64,000 nt of DNA. Source: Fidelibacterota bacterium (GTDB lineage: Bacteria; Pseudomonadota; Alphaproteobacteria; Rhodospirillales; Rhodospirillaceae). The DNA is taken from NCBI GenBank assembly GCA_947476625.1, contig CANJRA010000006.1:47998-111997 (forward strand), read 5' to 3'. Positions 10,252-19,585 of the stretch are shown one piece after another. The stretch's first letter is position 1. Each line of letters starts with the position of its first letter. The notes beneath the pieces were generated by a model. It did no database searches. It was not told the origin of the DNA and saw only the letters and a list, made by a program, of their open reading frames with translations. Both the position numbers and the translations under genes were made by a program.

Positions 10252-10878
10252 TCAAGCAAACGGATTGAGCTTCTTCAGCCAACGCGACCATTTGGCGGTC
10301 CGTGTCTTGTGGGCGACCTTGGAGGCATCGATCAGCCACGTTACCTGCAGCACCTTGCGCTCGCCGGCGAAAGGCAGGTGGCCGTGCCAGGAATTATCGG
10401 CCCGCCGGAATCCGAAAATTGTGCCGACCACGGGGCTGATTTCGGCGGTGTAGTCCTCGAAATTGTCGGCGCTACGCAATACCCGCAACCGCCCGGCGCC
10501 GCTGTCGCGCCAGCTTTCGTTCAGATAGATCAGGACGGTGGCAATCTTACTTAAGCTGTCGGTGTGGATGCGCCCATCCGACGCCGCCGACCAGTGTCTC
10601 AAGGTAATCAGCCGGGGTTTATCGGTCAGATCGAGCCCAAGTTTTTCACTGACGGCGGCGCTGAAAGCCGGGTGGTTGACGTCGTCGATCAATTCCTGAA
10701 ATGCGCCGCTGATGTCGAGATCCGTTACCGGAAAAAAGCCGGTCTGTTTGATGGGCGGAAAATCCGCCAGCACCGCAGCCTCGCGGTCGGGTTTTAAGGC
10801 CGCGCTACCGATAAAGTGGCGATAGGGCTCGTTGAGCGGCAGGGCGGCGGTGAGGGCTTCAAGATTCAGAACGTGCAT
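10252..10878 (-). CDS. 2OG-Fe(II) oxygenase superfamily protein
   Basis: A 208-residue cytosolic protein of the 2-oxoglutarate/Fe(II) dioxygenase fold. The facial triad is visible as GRIHTDS (HxD) and a distal His in SWHGH, with RKVLQVTW downstream supplying the basic 2OG ligand region. I chose the ATG at 10876-10878 because the 29 upstream residues of the longer frame are not conserved-looking and overlap the next gene. The neighbouring glycosyltransferases suggest, but do not prove, modification of a sugar or lipid. Substrate unknown. Confidence 0.8.
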   Translation of the reverse strand: MHVLNLEALTAALPLNEPYRHFIGSAALKPDREAAVLADFPPIKQTGFFPVTDLDISGAFQELIDDVNHPAFSAAVSEKLGLDLTDKPRLITLRHWSAASDGRIHTDSLSKIATVLIYLNESWRDSGAGRLRVLRSADNFEDYTAEISPVVGTIFGFRRADNSWHGHLPFAGERKVLQVTWLIDASKVAHKTRTAKWSRWLKKLNPFA

Positions 10879-10912
10879 GGCGCGATTATAATGCAGAGAG
10901 CATGAAGAGTGT

Positions 10913-11890
10913 TCACTTCTGTGACATGACCGCTGCCAAAACTTCGCCGACGGGAATTTCGGCAAGCTGCGGCCGGCGCAGGATCGTCAATTTAGCACCG
11001 CGCTGGCCGACGAGGGCCGGATCGGACGCGTTATTATACATGACAAGGCTGCGGCACCCCGCGACAGCGGTCAGGTGCATAATGCCGTTATCGGGCCCTA
11101 CCGCCGCGGTCGCCGCCCAACTCAGGAAAGCCAGCTCGTTGACGGTGGTGCTGCCGCTAAGATCGACGATGTTGTCGCAATGATCCTGGATGGCTTGGCG
11201 GAGTACGGAGGATACATCCAGTCCTACCAGCACCGGAATTTGTCCTTGCGCGGACAGGCCGCGCGCCAGTTCGCCGTATCGTTCCGCCGGCCACGGCGCG
11301 CCGGGACCAGGCACGGCGGCGATCATGACGAAAGGCGCGGTCATGCGGAAGGGCACGGCAAAGGACGTCACCTGGCGTGCGACCCAGGATAGTTCCGGGC
11401 GTAAGATCGCGCCAATGCCGGCGATCTTCAACTGTGCGGCCCAGCGATCAACCAGATGCATAGCGCCGCGCCGCGGATCTTCGTGAGACAGCGCCGTTCC
11501 GGCGATCGCGCCGGACCATGGAATGTCGCGGCGGTTGAGCGGCAGGGCGCGGCTACCATACATTAGCCAGAACAGGCGTTTGCTGTGGGGCGTACTATCT
11601 AAATCATAAACGCGCGTGAAATCCCGACCATTCATCAGGCCGTGCAAGCGTTTGCGCAATGCCCACAATTTCGACAAATGAAACATCCCATCGGTTTCAT
11701 CGGTCCAGACGTCATCGAAATAAGGTACGGTCGCCGCGAAAGCGGATGTGACGCGTGCTGTCAGCAGAATGATTTTCGCATCGCGGTGATTGGCGCGGAT
11801 GGCGCCCAGTGCTGGAATAAAACGCTCAAGACCGGCCGTCGAGATAACGAGTATGCGTGGTTTTTCGGCCGCCGAATCTGTGCCGCTCAT
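10913..11890 (-). CDS. Glycosyltransferase family 9 (heptosyltransferase-like)
   Basis: A GT-B fold transferase probably acting on lipopolysaccharide or another cell-surface glycan at the inner face of the membrane. 325 residues from the ATG at 11888-11890, which overlaps the stop of the upstream GT4 gene (ATGA). The N-terminal domain opens with KPRILVISTAGLERFIPALGAIR, and the C-terminal nucleotide-sugar domain has VPGPGAPWPAERYGELA and the hallmark AVGPDNGIMHLTAVAG. Coupled to the GT4 gene; specificity cannot be read from the sequence. Confidence 0.88.
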   Translation of the reverse strand: MSGTDSAAEKPRILVISTAGLERFIPALGAIRANHRDAKIILLTARVTSAFAATVPYFDDVWTDETDGMFHLSKLWALRKRLHGLMNGRDFTRVYDLDSTPHSKRLFWLMYGSRALPLNRRDIPWSGAIAGTALSHEDPRRGAMHLVDRWAAQLKIAGIGAILRPELSWVARQVTSFAVPFRMTAPFVMIAAVPGPGAPWPAERYGELARGLSAQGQIPVLVGLDVSSVLRQAIQDHCDNIVDLSGSTTVNELAFLSWAATAAVGPDNGIMHLTAVAGCRSLVMYNNASDPALVGQRGAKLTILRRPQLAEIPVGEVLAAVMSQK

Positions 11891-13065
11891 ACGTGCTTTG
11901 CCAGCACTTCGTCGTAAACTTTGAGCGTGTGTGCGCACATCTCGGCTTTGCTGAAGAGTTCGCGCGCGCGTGTAATCGCGGCATCGGCCATGCGGATGCG
12001 GTCATCTTGATTCAAACGCAACGCGCGCTCCAGCGCATCCGCCAACGAAACCGGATCGCTCGGGGTGAACAGCCAGCCGGTCACGCCGGGTATGATGATT
12101 TCTTTGGCGCCGCCGTGCGAGGGCGCCACAACCGGGCGGCCCATGGCTTGTGCTTCCGCGACAACCCGGCCAAAGGCTTCGGGGCGCGTCGAGGCTGACA
12201 CAACAACATCCGTCGCCATATACGCTGCAGGCAAATCGTTGCAGTCGTCGATAATGTGCACGTCGGCACCGCGTGCGGCGGCATAACTCATGATGTGGTT
12301 GCGGTGATTGGGGCGACCGTGATCTTGACCGACCATGATGCAGCGCGCGGCGGTCTGTCCGCCATTGCGCCGTTTCAGCTCGGCCATGGCGTCGATCAGG
12401 ACGTCATGGCCCTTCCAACTGGTCAATCGCCCCGGCAGCATGATGACTTGCGAGGATTCCTGCAGGCGCCATTTGGCGGTGACTTGAATCAAGCGTGTCG
12501 CGGAAACGCGGTTGGCATCGAAAAGATCGACATCGACGCCGCGGTGGATAACGCGAATGCGTTCTGCCGGAACGTGATATTCAGCGATCAGATGGTCGCG
12601 AATAAACTCGGACACGGCGATGACGATCTCGCCTGTGGCCATGACCCGGTTGTAGAGTTTTTTGAGACCAAAAGGCCCCAAGCCATAGACGCCGTGAAAG
12701 GTCGTGATGAACGGCACGTTCGCGATCTTTGCGGCTTCGCGGGCGCTCCAGGCCGGCGCGCGGCTGCGGCCGTGAACGATATTCACACCCTGATCGCGGA
12801 TCAGCGCCGTCAATGTCTCGACGTTCCGGCGCATGGCCAAAGGATTCTTAGTATTGAGCGGCAGTATGATGTGCTCGGCGCCGGCGCGTTCCAGCTCGCG
12901 CACCATCGGGCCGCCGGCGGATACCACCAGCGCGCGCCATCCTGCCTGCACCAGGGCCGCGGCAACATCGATCGTGCCGCGCTCTACCCCGCCTGAAATC
13001 AGGTTGGGGAGCACCTGCAGGCTGGTCTTGCGCCTTGCGGCTATATCGCTATCTGCCATAGACAT
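11887..13065 (-). CDS. Glycosyltransferase family 4
   Basis: GT-B fold retaining glycosyltransferase, 392 residues. The N-terminal glycine-rich acceptor motif LPNLISGGVERG and the C-terminal nucleotide-sugar site with EAFGRVVAEAQAMGRPVV (EX7E) are both intact. It shares a 4-bp overlap with the GT9 gene downstream, and the two probably act in one surface-glycan pathway. It diverges from the hydrolase gene at 13.1 kb with about 35 bp between start codons, so promoters must overlap. Confidence 0.92.
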   Translation of the reverse strand: MSMADSDIAARRKTSLQVLPNLISGGVERGTIDVAAALVQAGWRALVVSAGGPMVRELERAGAEHIILPLNTKNPLAMRRNVETLTALIRDQGVNIVHGRSRAPAWSAREAAKIANVPFITTFHGVYGLGPFGLKKLYNRVMATGEIVIAVSEFIRDHLIAEYHVPAERIRVIHRGVDVDLFDANRVSATRLIQVTAKWRLQESSQVIMLPGRLTSWKGHDVLIDAMAELKRRNGGQTAARCIMVGQDHGRPNHRNHIMSYAAARGADVHIIDDCNDLPAAYMATDVVVSASTRPEAFGRVVAEAQAMGRPVVAPSHGGAKEIIIPGVTGWLFTPSDPVSLADALERALRLNQDDRIRMADAAITRARELFSKAEMCAHTLKVYDEVLAKHV

Positions 13066-13100
13066 GGCCGTGTTGTAACACGCTCCGCGGTGAATTTACG

Positions 13101-13871
13101 ATGACTTCCGATCCGTCATATTTGCGCCGTTCGGACGGCGCGACCATAGCTTACGACGTCGTCGCACCGGCATCCATGTCCCTGCCGGGTGTGGTCTTTT
13201 TACACGGACTGATGTCGGACAGAAATGGCACCAAGGCGTTAGCCCTGGCGGATCATTGCCGCCGGAAAGGCTACGGCTGCGTACGGTTCGATATGTTCGG
13301 CCACGGCGTATCCTCCGGCCGTTTCGAGGATGGGACGATTTCGCGCTGGACCGCGGATACAATCGCGGTGCTGGATGAGCTGACGCAGGGTCCGCAGATT
13401 CTGGTGGGCTCAAGCATGGGTGGCTGGGTCATGGTCCGCACAGCGCTCGCACGCGCCGCGCGTATCGCCGGTATGGTCGGAATCGCGGTGGCGCCGGACT
13501 TCACCGACGATATGATGGCGCGGGAGCTGACCGCCGCGCAGCGGTCCGAGCTTGCCAGCAAAGGTATCGTCCACGTGCAAAGCGACTACGAAACAGGGCC
13601 CTACCCGATCACACGCAATTTTGTCGACGACGGCCGTCGCAATTTTGTGCTGACCGGTCCAGTGGCGGTGTCGTGCCCGGTGCGGCTTCTGCACGGTCAG
13701 CGCGACACGGTTGTGCCCTATCAAAAGTCGCTGAGCCTGGCCGAGAAGATGAGCGGAGATAATGTGCATATTTTACTGATTAAGGACGGCGATCATCGTT
13801 TGTCGCGGCCTCAGGATCTTGCGCAGTTATGCGGCGCGCTCGATGATGTGATTTCACAGGTGCGGATATGA
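13101..13871 (+). CDS. Alpha/beta hydrolase, ABHD10-like (serine hydrolase)
   Basis: 256-residue soluble hydrolase. The nucleophile elbow is GSSMGGW (Ser about 105), the oxyanion region is FLHGLMSDRNGTKA, and the acid and base are in LLHGQRDTVVPY and KDGDHRLSR. GSSMGGW with an early SDRNGTK loop is typical of the ABHD10 family, whose mammalian member is a mitochondrial depalmitoylase; that specific activity is inference here. Its stop overlaps the start of the TPR gene by 4 bp. Confidence 0.88.
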   Translation: MTSDPSYLRRSDGATIAYDVVAPASMSLPGVVFLHGLMSDRNGTKALALADHCRRKGYGCVRFDMFGHGVSSGRFEDGTISRWTADTIAVLDELTQGPQILVGSSMGGWVMVRTALARAARIAGMVGIAVAPDFTDDMMARELTAAQRSELASKGIVHVQSDYETGPYPITRNFVDDGRRNFVLTGPVAVSCPVRLLHGQRDTVVPYQKSLSLAEKMSGDNVHILLIKDGDHRLSRPQDLAQLCGALDDVISQVRI

Positions 13872-14668
13872 AATTTATTGCGTTGATGGTTTTGTTGATA
13901 TGCGCGCCGGCGATATCTTTCGCGGCGGAGCCTGCGCCCAAACAGAATCTTGCGCCGGATCCGGATCTCAATAATCCCGCATTCACCTACAAATTCTGTC
14001 TCGCCCTGGCGCAAGAGCAGCCCGACAAAGCGATTGAGCTTGCCGGCAAGTGGGTGGGGCTTGCCGGCGGTGAGCCTGCTAAACATTGTCAGGCGCTTTC
14101 GCTGATAGGCATTAAGGAGTATGGCGAGGGGGCCACGCGGCTCGACGAATTAGCAACGGCATCGCGTCAGGAACCCGCCGTGCGCGCCAGCATGCTTGCA
14201 CAAGCCGGTCAGGCTTGGTTGAAAGAGGGCGAGCTGTCTCATGCTTACGCTTCGCAAAGTGCTGCGCTGAAAATTGTGCCGGCGGGCAGTAAGCAGCAAA
14301 TGGAAGTTCTGCTGGATCGCGCCTTGACCTTGGCGGATGCCGGAAAATATGACGAAGTGATCGCCGATTGCGATGCTGCGTTAATCATCGATCCCGACAA
14401 TGCCGATGCCCTGGCCTACCGCGCCGCCGCCCATCGGCTGCAGGGTCATGAGGATGAAGCCTTCGCCGATGCCGACCGGGCCGTCAAAGCCGACACCACA
14501 AATGTTGCGGCGTTGCTGGAGCGCGGCAACTTATGGCGCATGAAGAAGCGTCTCGCCGCGGCGCGCCGCGACTGGCTGCGCATTCTGGAACTGGAACCGG
14601 ATTCGCTTGCCGCCGATGCCGCCCGGGCCAACATCGAACATCTCGATGTTGATGTGCATGCCCACTAG
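13868..14668 (+). CDS. Exported TPR-repeat protein
   Basis: 266 residues with a signal peptide (hydrophobic residues 2-18, ending AISFA-AEP), so probably periplasmic. The C-terminal half (about 140-255) contains tandem tetratricopeptide helices such as GKYDEVIADCDAALIIDPDNADALAYRAAAHRLQ. TPRs mediate protein-protein contacts; no enzymatic motif is seen. Translationally coupled to the ABHD10-like hydrolase (ATGA overlap). Partner unknown. Confidence 0.85.
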   Translation: MKFIALMVLLICAPAISFAAEPAPKQNLAPDPDLNNPAFTYKFCLALAQEQPDKAIELAGKWVGLAGGEPAKHCQALSLIGIKEYGEGATRLDELATASRQEPAVRASMLAQAGQAWLKEGELSHAYASQSAALKIVPAGSKQQMEVLLDRALTLADAGKYDEVIADCDAALIIDPDNADALAYRAAAHRLQGHEDEAFADADRAVKADTTNVAALLERGNLWRMKKRLAAARRDWLRILELEPDSLAADAARANIEHLDVDVHAH

Positions 14669-14680
14669 AGCGGGGAAAAT

Positions 14681-15349
14681 CTAAAAATCGAGATCGGCGT
14701 AAATTTTGGCCGGCTGTATGCCGGGCACCGTATCTTTCAAAAGAGCGCGGAAAGAGGGGCGTGATTTAACGCGGACGTACCATTCCTTCGTCAAAGGATG
14801 GTCGTTCCACGGCACGTCGCCGGAATAATCCACCAGCGACAAATGCGCGGCGGCGGCGAGATCGGCAACACTCAGGTGATCACCGGCCAGCCAGCTGCGC
14901 CGTTCGGTAAGCCAGGCGATATATTGTAGGTGCGTGTGAATGTTCTCGCGGCCGGCTTTGAGCGCGCGGGAGTCGGGCGGGGCATTGCTGCGCGCGCGAC
15001 GTGTGAGTTTTTCACCCGCCAGGTGCTGCGTGACTTCGCGCTGAAATTTTTCATCGAACCATGCCGCGAGGCGGCGCGCTTCGGCGCGTATGGCCGGCGT
15101 GCCGCCGTACAAGGACGCTTCGGGATAAGCTTCGTCGAGGTATTCGCAAATCGCGTTGTGGCCACAGACGATTGTGTCGTCGTCGTCTACCAGCACGGGA
15201 AGTTCACCTGCTGGGTTGAACGTCAGCAGATCATCGTCTATGCGCCAAGGCTCGATGCTATGCTCGGCGAACTCTAGGAGCTTTTCATGAAGCGCTAGAC
15301 GAACCTTGCGGCACTCGGGCAGAAGCGTGTGATGAAAAAGCCTGCGCAT
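14681..15349 (-). CDS. fzlA: FtsZ-binding GST-fold protein FzlA
   Basis: 222-residue glutathione-transferase fold protein: thioredoxin-like N-domain (1-80, MRRLFHHTLLPECRKVRLAL) and helical C-domain (90-222). The extreme C-terminus, PAKIYADLDF, matches the conserved tail of FzlA, the alphaproteobacterial protein that binds and curves FtsZ filaments and is needed for constriction in Caulobacter. A general GST is the alternative, but the tail is hard to explain otherwise. Single gene, convergent with the TPR gene. Confidence 0.85.
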   Translation of the reverse strand: MRRLFHHTLLPECRKVRLALHEKLLEFAEHSIEPWRIDDDLLTFNPAGELPVLVDDDDTIVCGHNAICEYLDEAYPEASLYGGTPAIRAEARRLAAWFDEKFQREVTQHLAGEKLTRRARSNAPPDSRALKAGRENIHTHLQYIAWLTERRSWLAGDHLSVADLAAAAHLSLVDYSGDVPWNDHPLTKEWYVRVKSRPSFRALLKDTVPGIQPAKIYADLDF

Positions 15350-15434
15350 GAATGTCGCTAAAATTGTAACAGTGCGACGTGTTTTAGAAGATCGCGGCCT
15401 GATCTTCCAGAGGCAATATGGAGAAGGATAAGGA

Positions 15435-15713
15435 TTATTCGCCCTGGTTGTAGATCGACTTGACCAATTCGGTCAGGGTCACGCCGATTTTGTCGCCCGA
15501 GGTGATGACGACTTCGCCGCGCGCAATCAGCACTTCGTTGGCGAAGATTTCCACAGGGTCGGAGGTCTTTTGCTCCAATTCCACCACGGCGCCGCGGCCG
15601 AGTTTGAGGAGCTGGTTGACCCGCAAGCTCGCCTGGCCCAGCACGACGGAAATATCGACGTCGACGCCGTAAAGCGCCTGTTTGCTCTTTTCCTCGTCGT
15701 CGTCTCTGGCCAT
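15435..15713 (-). CDS. fliN: FliN-family flagellar switch protein
   Basis: 92 residues from the ATG at 15711-15713, which has GGAAG upstream; an upstream GTG would add 17 residues. The SpoA/FliN core is clear: YGVDVDISVVLGQASLRVNQLLKLGRGAVVEL followed by DPVEIFANEVLIARGEVV and the GVTLTELV end. FliN forms the C-ring of the flagellar motor with FliM and FliG. No other flagellar gene occurs in the window, so it is orphaned from the usual cluster. Confidence 0.9.
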   Translation of the reverse strand: MARDDDEEKSKQALYGVDVDISVVLGQASLRVNQLLKLGRGAVVELEQKTSDPVEIFANEVLIARGEVVITSGDKIGVTLTELVKSIYNQGE

Positions 15714-15829
15714 CGTCGCTTCCGTGTCGCTTTTGTTCGGCGGGATTGGGTTACTATGAGCCACGCTTTATCGCGCGGCAAGGGCGGCTAAACCGCCTAA
15801 TTTCCCAATTTTATCCTAGGAATGATTGT

Positions 15830-17446
15830 TTAAGAAGGCGTAACCGCCAAATGCAGCGCCGCCGCCATCAGGGCCTTGGTATACGGATCCTGCGGCGCGG
15901 TGAAAACCTGCTCGGCTGTGCCCGATTCCCGAACCGTGCCGTCCTTCATGACAATCAATGTATCGGCCAGCGCGCGGACAACGCGCAGATCATGGCTGAT
16001 GAACATATAAGCCAGACTGTATTTGGCCTGCAGGTCGCGCAAGAGATCGACAATCTGGGCCTGGACCGAAACGTCCAGCGCGCTAGTGGGCTCGTCCAAG
16101 ACCAGAAACTTCGGCCGCAATACAATGGCGCGGGCGATGGCGATGCGTTGGCGCTGCCCGCCGGAGAATTCGTGCGGATAGCGGTGGCGCACGGCCGGAT
16201 CGAGCCCGACTTCGCGTAAGGCTTCGGCGACGCGGTCGTCGCGCTCGGACGCGGCGCCGAGTTTGTGGACAATCAGACCTTCTTCGACGATCTGACCTAC
16301 CGACAGGCGCGGGCTTAAAGAGCCGAAAGGATCTTGGAAAACGATTTGCATGTGACGCCGCAGCGACCGGAGATTTTTCGACGGCACATTATCGATGCAT
16401 TCACCTTGAAAGCGGATCACGCCTTCGCTGCCGATCAAGCGCAGCAAGCCCATGCCCAACGTTGTTTTGCCGGAGCCGCTTTCGCCGACAACCCCGAGTG
16501 TGCGACCGGCGGCGATGGAGAATGATACGCCGTCCACGGCCTTAATGTGGTCCACGGTGCGGCGGATGATGCCGCGGCGGATCGGAAACCAGACCTTCAA
16601 GTTCTCCGCGGCGATGATTTCGTCGCCGGCGGGCAGCGCCTCGGCCTTGGGTTTAGGCTGCGCCGCCAGCAGGCGCTTGGTGTAGTCGTGCTGGGGACTG
16701 GAAAATATATCTGCGACGCGTCCCTGTTCGACGATGGCGCCGTCTTTCATCACGCAGACCGTGTCCGCGATTTGACGGACAATGGTCAGGTCGTGGGTAA
16801 TGAACAGCAGCGCCATGCCGAGGCGTTGTTTTAGATCCCGCAGCAGTTCCAAAATTTGCGCCTGGATGGTGACATCGAGCGCGGTGGTGGGTTCGTCGGC
16901 AATGAGGATGTCGGGGTTGAGCGCCAAGGCCATGGCGATCATGACGCGCTGGCGCTGCCCGCCGGAGAGTTCGTGTGGCAGAGCGCCTAAGCGCTTCTCG
17001 ACGTCGGGCAGGCCGACCAGTGATAGCAATTCCAACACGCGCTTGCGCTTGGCATCGCCGGTGATGCCGGCATGAACCTCCAGCACTTCGCCGACTTGCT
17101 TTTCGATGTTGTGCAGCGGATTGAGCGAGGTCATGGGTTCCTGGAACACCATGCCGATGCGATTGCCGCGCACGCGGCGGAGTTTTTCTTCCGACGCGTT
17201 CAGCATCTCTTCGCCGCGGTAACGGATGCTGCCGGCGGGGTGATGGGCGAGGGGATACGGCAACAGGCCGAGGATCGACAATGCCGTTACGGTCTTGCCG
17301 CTGCCGCTCTCGCCGACAAGCGCGAGTGTCTCGCCTTTTCGCAGTGAGAAGGAGACGCCCTTGGCCGCTGTGGCCTGACTGGCGCCGCGCCCAAAGGCGA
17401 CACCAAGATCGGAAATGACGAGCAATGAATCTTGCGGGTCGGTCAT
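15830..17446 (-). CDS. yejF: YejF-like ABC transporter ATP-binding protein
   Basis: 538-residue fused ATPase energising the YejBE permease. Two complete nucleotide-binding domains are present, each with Walker A (GESGSGKT), signature LSGGQRQR or FSGGQRQR, and Walker B (LIADEPTTALD, LVLDEPTSALD), separated by an oligopeptide-transporter C-terminal extension near residue 260. The start overlaps the yejE stop by 4 bp. In E. coli YejABEF imports microcin C and in rhizobia and Brucella it affects host-peptide resistance; substrate here is inferred only. Confidence 0.95.
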   Translation of the reverse strand: MTDPQDSLLVISDLGVAFGRGASQATAAKGVSFSLRKGETLALVGESGSGKTVTALSILGLLPYPLAHHPAGSIRYRGEEMLNASEEKLRRVRGNRIGMVFQEPMTSLNPLHNIEKQVGEVLEVHAGITGDAKRKRVLELLSLVGLPDVEKRLGALPHELSGGQRQRVMIAMALALNPDILIADEPTTALDVTIQAQILELLRDLKQRLGMALLFITHDLTIVRQIADTVCVMKDGAIVEQGRVADIFSSPQHDYTKRLLAAQPKPKAEALPAGDEIIAAENLKVWFPIRRGIIRRTVDHIKAVDGVSFSIAAGRTLGVVGESGSGKTTLGMGLLRLIGSEGVIRFQGECIDNVPSKNLRSLRRHMQIVFQDPFGSLSPRLSVGQIVEEGLIVHKLGAASERDDRVAEALREVGLDPAVRHRYPHEFSGGQRQRIAIARAIVLRPKFLVLDEPTSALDVSVQAQIVDLLRDLQAKYSLAYMFISHDLRVVRALADTLIVMKDGTVRESGTAEQVFTAPQDPYTKALMAAALHLAVTPS

Positions 17447-18483
17447 GAGAACGTCTTGCGTGGATCAAGGGCGTCGCGCACGGACTCGCCGACGAACACC
17501 AGCAATGTCAGCATGCTGGCGATGGTGAAAAAGCCGGTAAAGCCGAGCCATGGCGCCTGTAGGTTCTCTTTGCCCTGGCGCAGCAATTCGCCCAAAGACG
17601 CCGACCCCGGCGGCATGCCGAGGCCGAGGAAATCGAGCGATGTCAGCGAGACAACCGCGCCCGAGAGAACGAACGGAAGGAACGTGACTGTTGCAACCAT
17701 GGCATTGGGCAGGATGTGTTTTGTCATGAGGCTGACGTCGCCCATGCCAAGGGCTTTCGCGGCACGTACATAATCTAAGTTACGCGCCCGCAAGAATTCA
17801 GCGCGCACGACTGAGACGAGCGACGTCCAGCTGAACAACAGCAACACGCCCAGCAGTGTCCAAAATCCCGGCGCTATGATGGAGGCGACGATGATGAGAA
17901 TGAAAAGCTGCGGCAGGCCGCCCCAGATCTCGATAAATCGCTGGAAGAAAAGATCGGTCATGCCGCCGAAATAACCCTGCACCGCGCCGGCAGCAATGCC
18001 GACGATGCTCGAGACGATCGTCAATACCAGTGCGAACAACATTGAAATACGGAAGCCGTAGATCAGTCGCGACAGCACATCGCGCCCTTGGTTGTCGGTG
18101 CCGAGCCAATGTTTCGCCGACGGCGGCGCCGGGGCGGGGCGTCCGAGATTGAAGTCGATGGTGCGATGGCCGAAGGGAATCAGCGGCATCACCATCCAGC
18201 CATTGGTGGCAATGGCATTGCGTAGGAAAGCATCGTTGTAGTCGGCGGGGGTTTCGAAAGATCCGCCAAAGGTGGTTTCGGGATAATCAAACAGCACCGG
18301 GGCGTAGATTTGGCTCTTGTAACTCACAAGAAGCGGCCGGTCGTTGGCGATGAATTCGGCGAACAGCGACAGCAAAAAGAGCGCGCCGATGATCCACAGC
18401 GACCAATAACCGCGGCGATTGGCGGTGAAGTTGGACCAGCGCCGTTGGTTCAGGACAGACAGTTTTGATGTAAAGCCGCTCAC
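17443..18483 (-). CDS. yejE: YejE-like ABC transporter permease
   Basis: 346-residue inner-membrane permease. It starts with an N-terminal transmembrane helix (about 25-45), a long periplasmic loop with a [16 protein letters not shown] motif, and then a five-helix BPD_transp_1 core with the EAA-loop sequence [23 protein letters not shown]. It overlaps yejB by 4 bp and yejF by 4 bp, forming a tightly coupled unit. Confidence 0.94.
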   Translation of the reverse strand: MSGFTSKLSVLNQRRWSNFTANRRGYWSLWIIGALFLLSLFAEFIANDRPLLVSYKSQIYAPVLFDYPETTFGGSFETPADYNDAFLRNAIATNGWMVMPLIPFGHRTIDFNLGRPAPAPPSAKHWLGTDNQGRDVLSRLIYGFRISMLFALVLTIVSSIVGIAAGAVQGYFGGMTDLFFQRFIEIWGGLPQLFILIIVASIIAPGFWTLLGVLLLFSWTSLVSVVRAEFLRARNLDYVRAAKALGMGDVSLMTKHILPNAMVATVTFLPFVLSGAVVSLTSLDFLGLGMPPGSASLGELLRQGKENLQAPWLGFTGFFTIASMLTLLVFVGESVRDALDPRKTFS

Positions 18484-19565
18484 GTTTGCCGCGCCTCAAA
18501 ATCGATACGTGGATCGACCATGTGATAGGTGAGATCGCTGACCAAATTCAGCAGCAGGCCGATCAGGCTGAACACATATAAGGTGCCGAACACCACGGGG
18601 TAGTCGCGGTCGAGGATGGCTTGATAGCCCAGGAGACCTAGGCCATCGAGCGAGAAGATCACTTCGATCAACAGGGAGCCCGTAAACAGCATGCCGACCA
18701 GCGTCGCGGGGAAACCAGCCACCACCAGCAGCATAGCATTGCGGAAGATGTGTCCGTACAGCACGCGGTTCGGTGAAAGGCCCTTGGATTTGGCCGTCAG
18801 CACATATTGTTTGTTGATCTCGTCCAGGAAGCAATTTTTGGTGAGCATTGTCAGCGACGCAAAGCCGCCGATGGTCATGGCCGTCACCGGCAACACCATG
18901 TGCCACGCATAATCGAGGGTCTTCCCCCAGGCGCTTAAGTCCGCCCAATTGTCCGAGGTTAGACCGCGCAAGGGGAACCAGTTGAGATAACTGCCGCCCG
19001 CGAACACGACGATCAGAAGGATTGCGAACATGAATGACGGCACGGCATAGCCGATGACCACGATATAGGATGTGGCGATATCAAAGCGCGAACCGTCACG
19101 CACAGCTTTGGAAATGCCGAGCGGAATTGAAATGAGGTAGATAATCAGCGTCGACCACAAGCCGATGGAAATCGACACCGGCATTTTCTCGAGGATGAGA
19201 TCGCCCACATCGATGGTGCGATAGAAACTTTGGCCGAGATCGAAGGCGATGTAGTTTTTGAGCATCAAAAAATAACGCTCGATCGGCGGCTTATCGAAGC
19301 CAAATTGCTTCTCGATGTCCTTGACGAAAGCCGGATCGAGACCCTGAGCGCCGCGATAAAGACTATTGTTGCCGCCGGGCGTGCGCATTCTGTCGCCGCC
19401 GCCCGAGATGCCGGGCGTGCCGTTTGTGTCCAGGCCCTTGATCTGGGCCAGGACGCGTTCGACCGGACCGCCGGGGGCCATCTGCACGATGACGAAATTA
19501 AGCGTAATGATCCCAAAGAGGGTGAGAGGGATCAGCGCCAGTCGGCGGATGATATAAGCGAACAC
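18480..19565 (-). CDS. yejB: YejB-like ABC transporter permease
   Basis: About 361 residues from a GTG at 19563-19565, matching the usual N-terminus ([19 protein letters not shown]); the longer frame upstream runs into the preceding binding-protein gene and is not coding. An OppB-type permease with an N-terminal helix, periplasmic domain, and a BPD core including the EAA loop ANSKGLSP-like [21 protein letters not shown]. It forms the transmembrane channel with YejE. Confidence 0.93.
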   Translation of the reverse strand: MFAYIIRRLALIPLTLFGIITLNFVIVQMAPGGPVERVLAQIKGLDTNGTPGISGGGDRMRTPGGNNSLYRGAQGLDPAFVKDIEKQFGFDKPPIERYFLMLKNYIAFDLGQSFYRTIDVGDLILEKMPVSISIGLWSTLIIYLISIPLGISKAVRDGSRFDIATSYIVVIGYAVPSFMFAILLIVVFAGGSYLNWFPLRGLTSDNWADLSAWGKTLDYAWHMVLPVTAMTIGGFASLTMLTKNCFLDEINKQYVLTAKSKGLSPNRVLYGHIFRNAMLLVVAGFPATLVGMLFTGSLLIEVIFSLDGLGLLGYQAILDRDYPVVFGTLYVFSLIGLLLNLVSDLTYHMVDPRIDFEARQT

Positions 19566-19585
19566 TGGGTGACCGCCGTTTCCGG

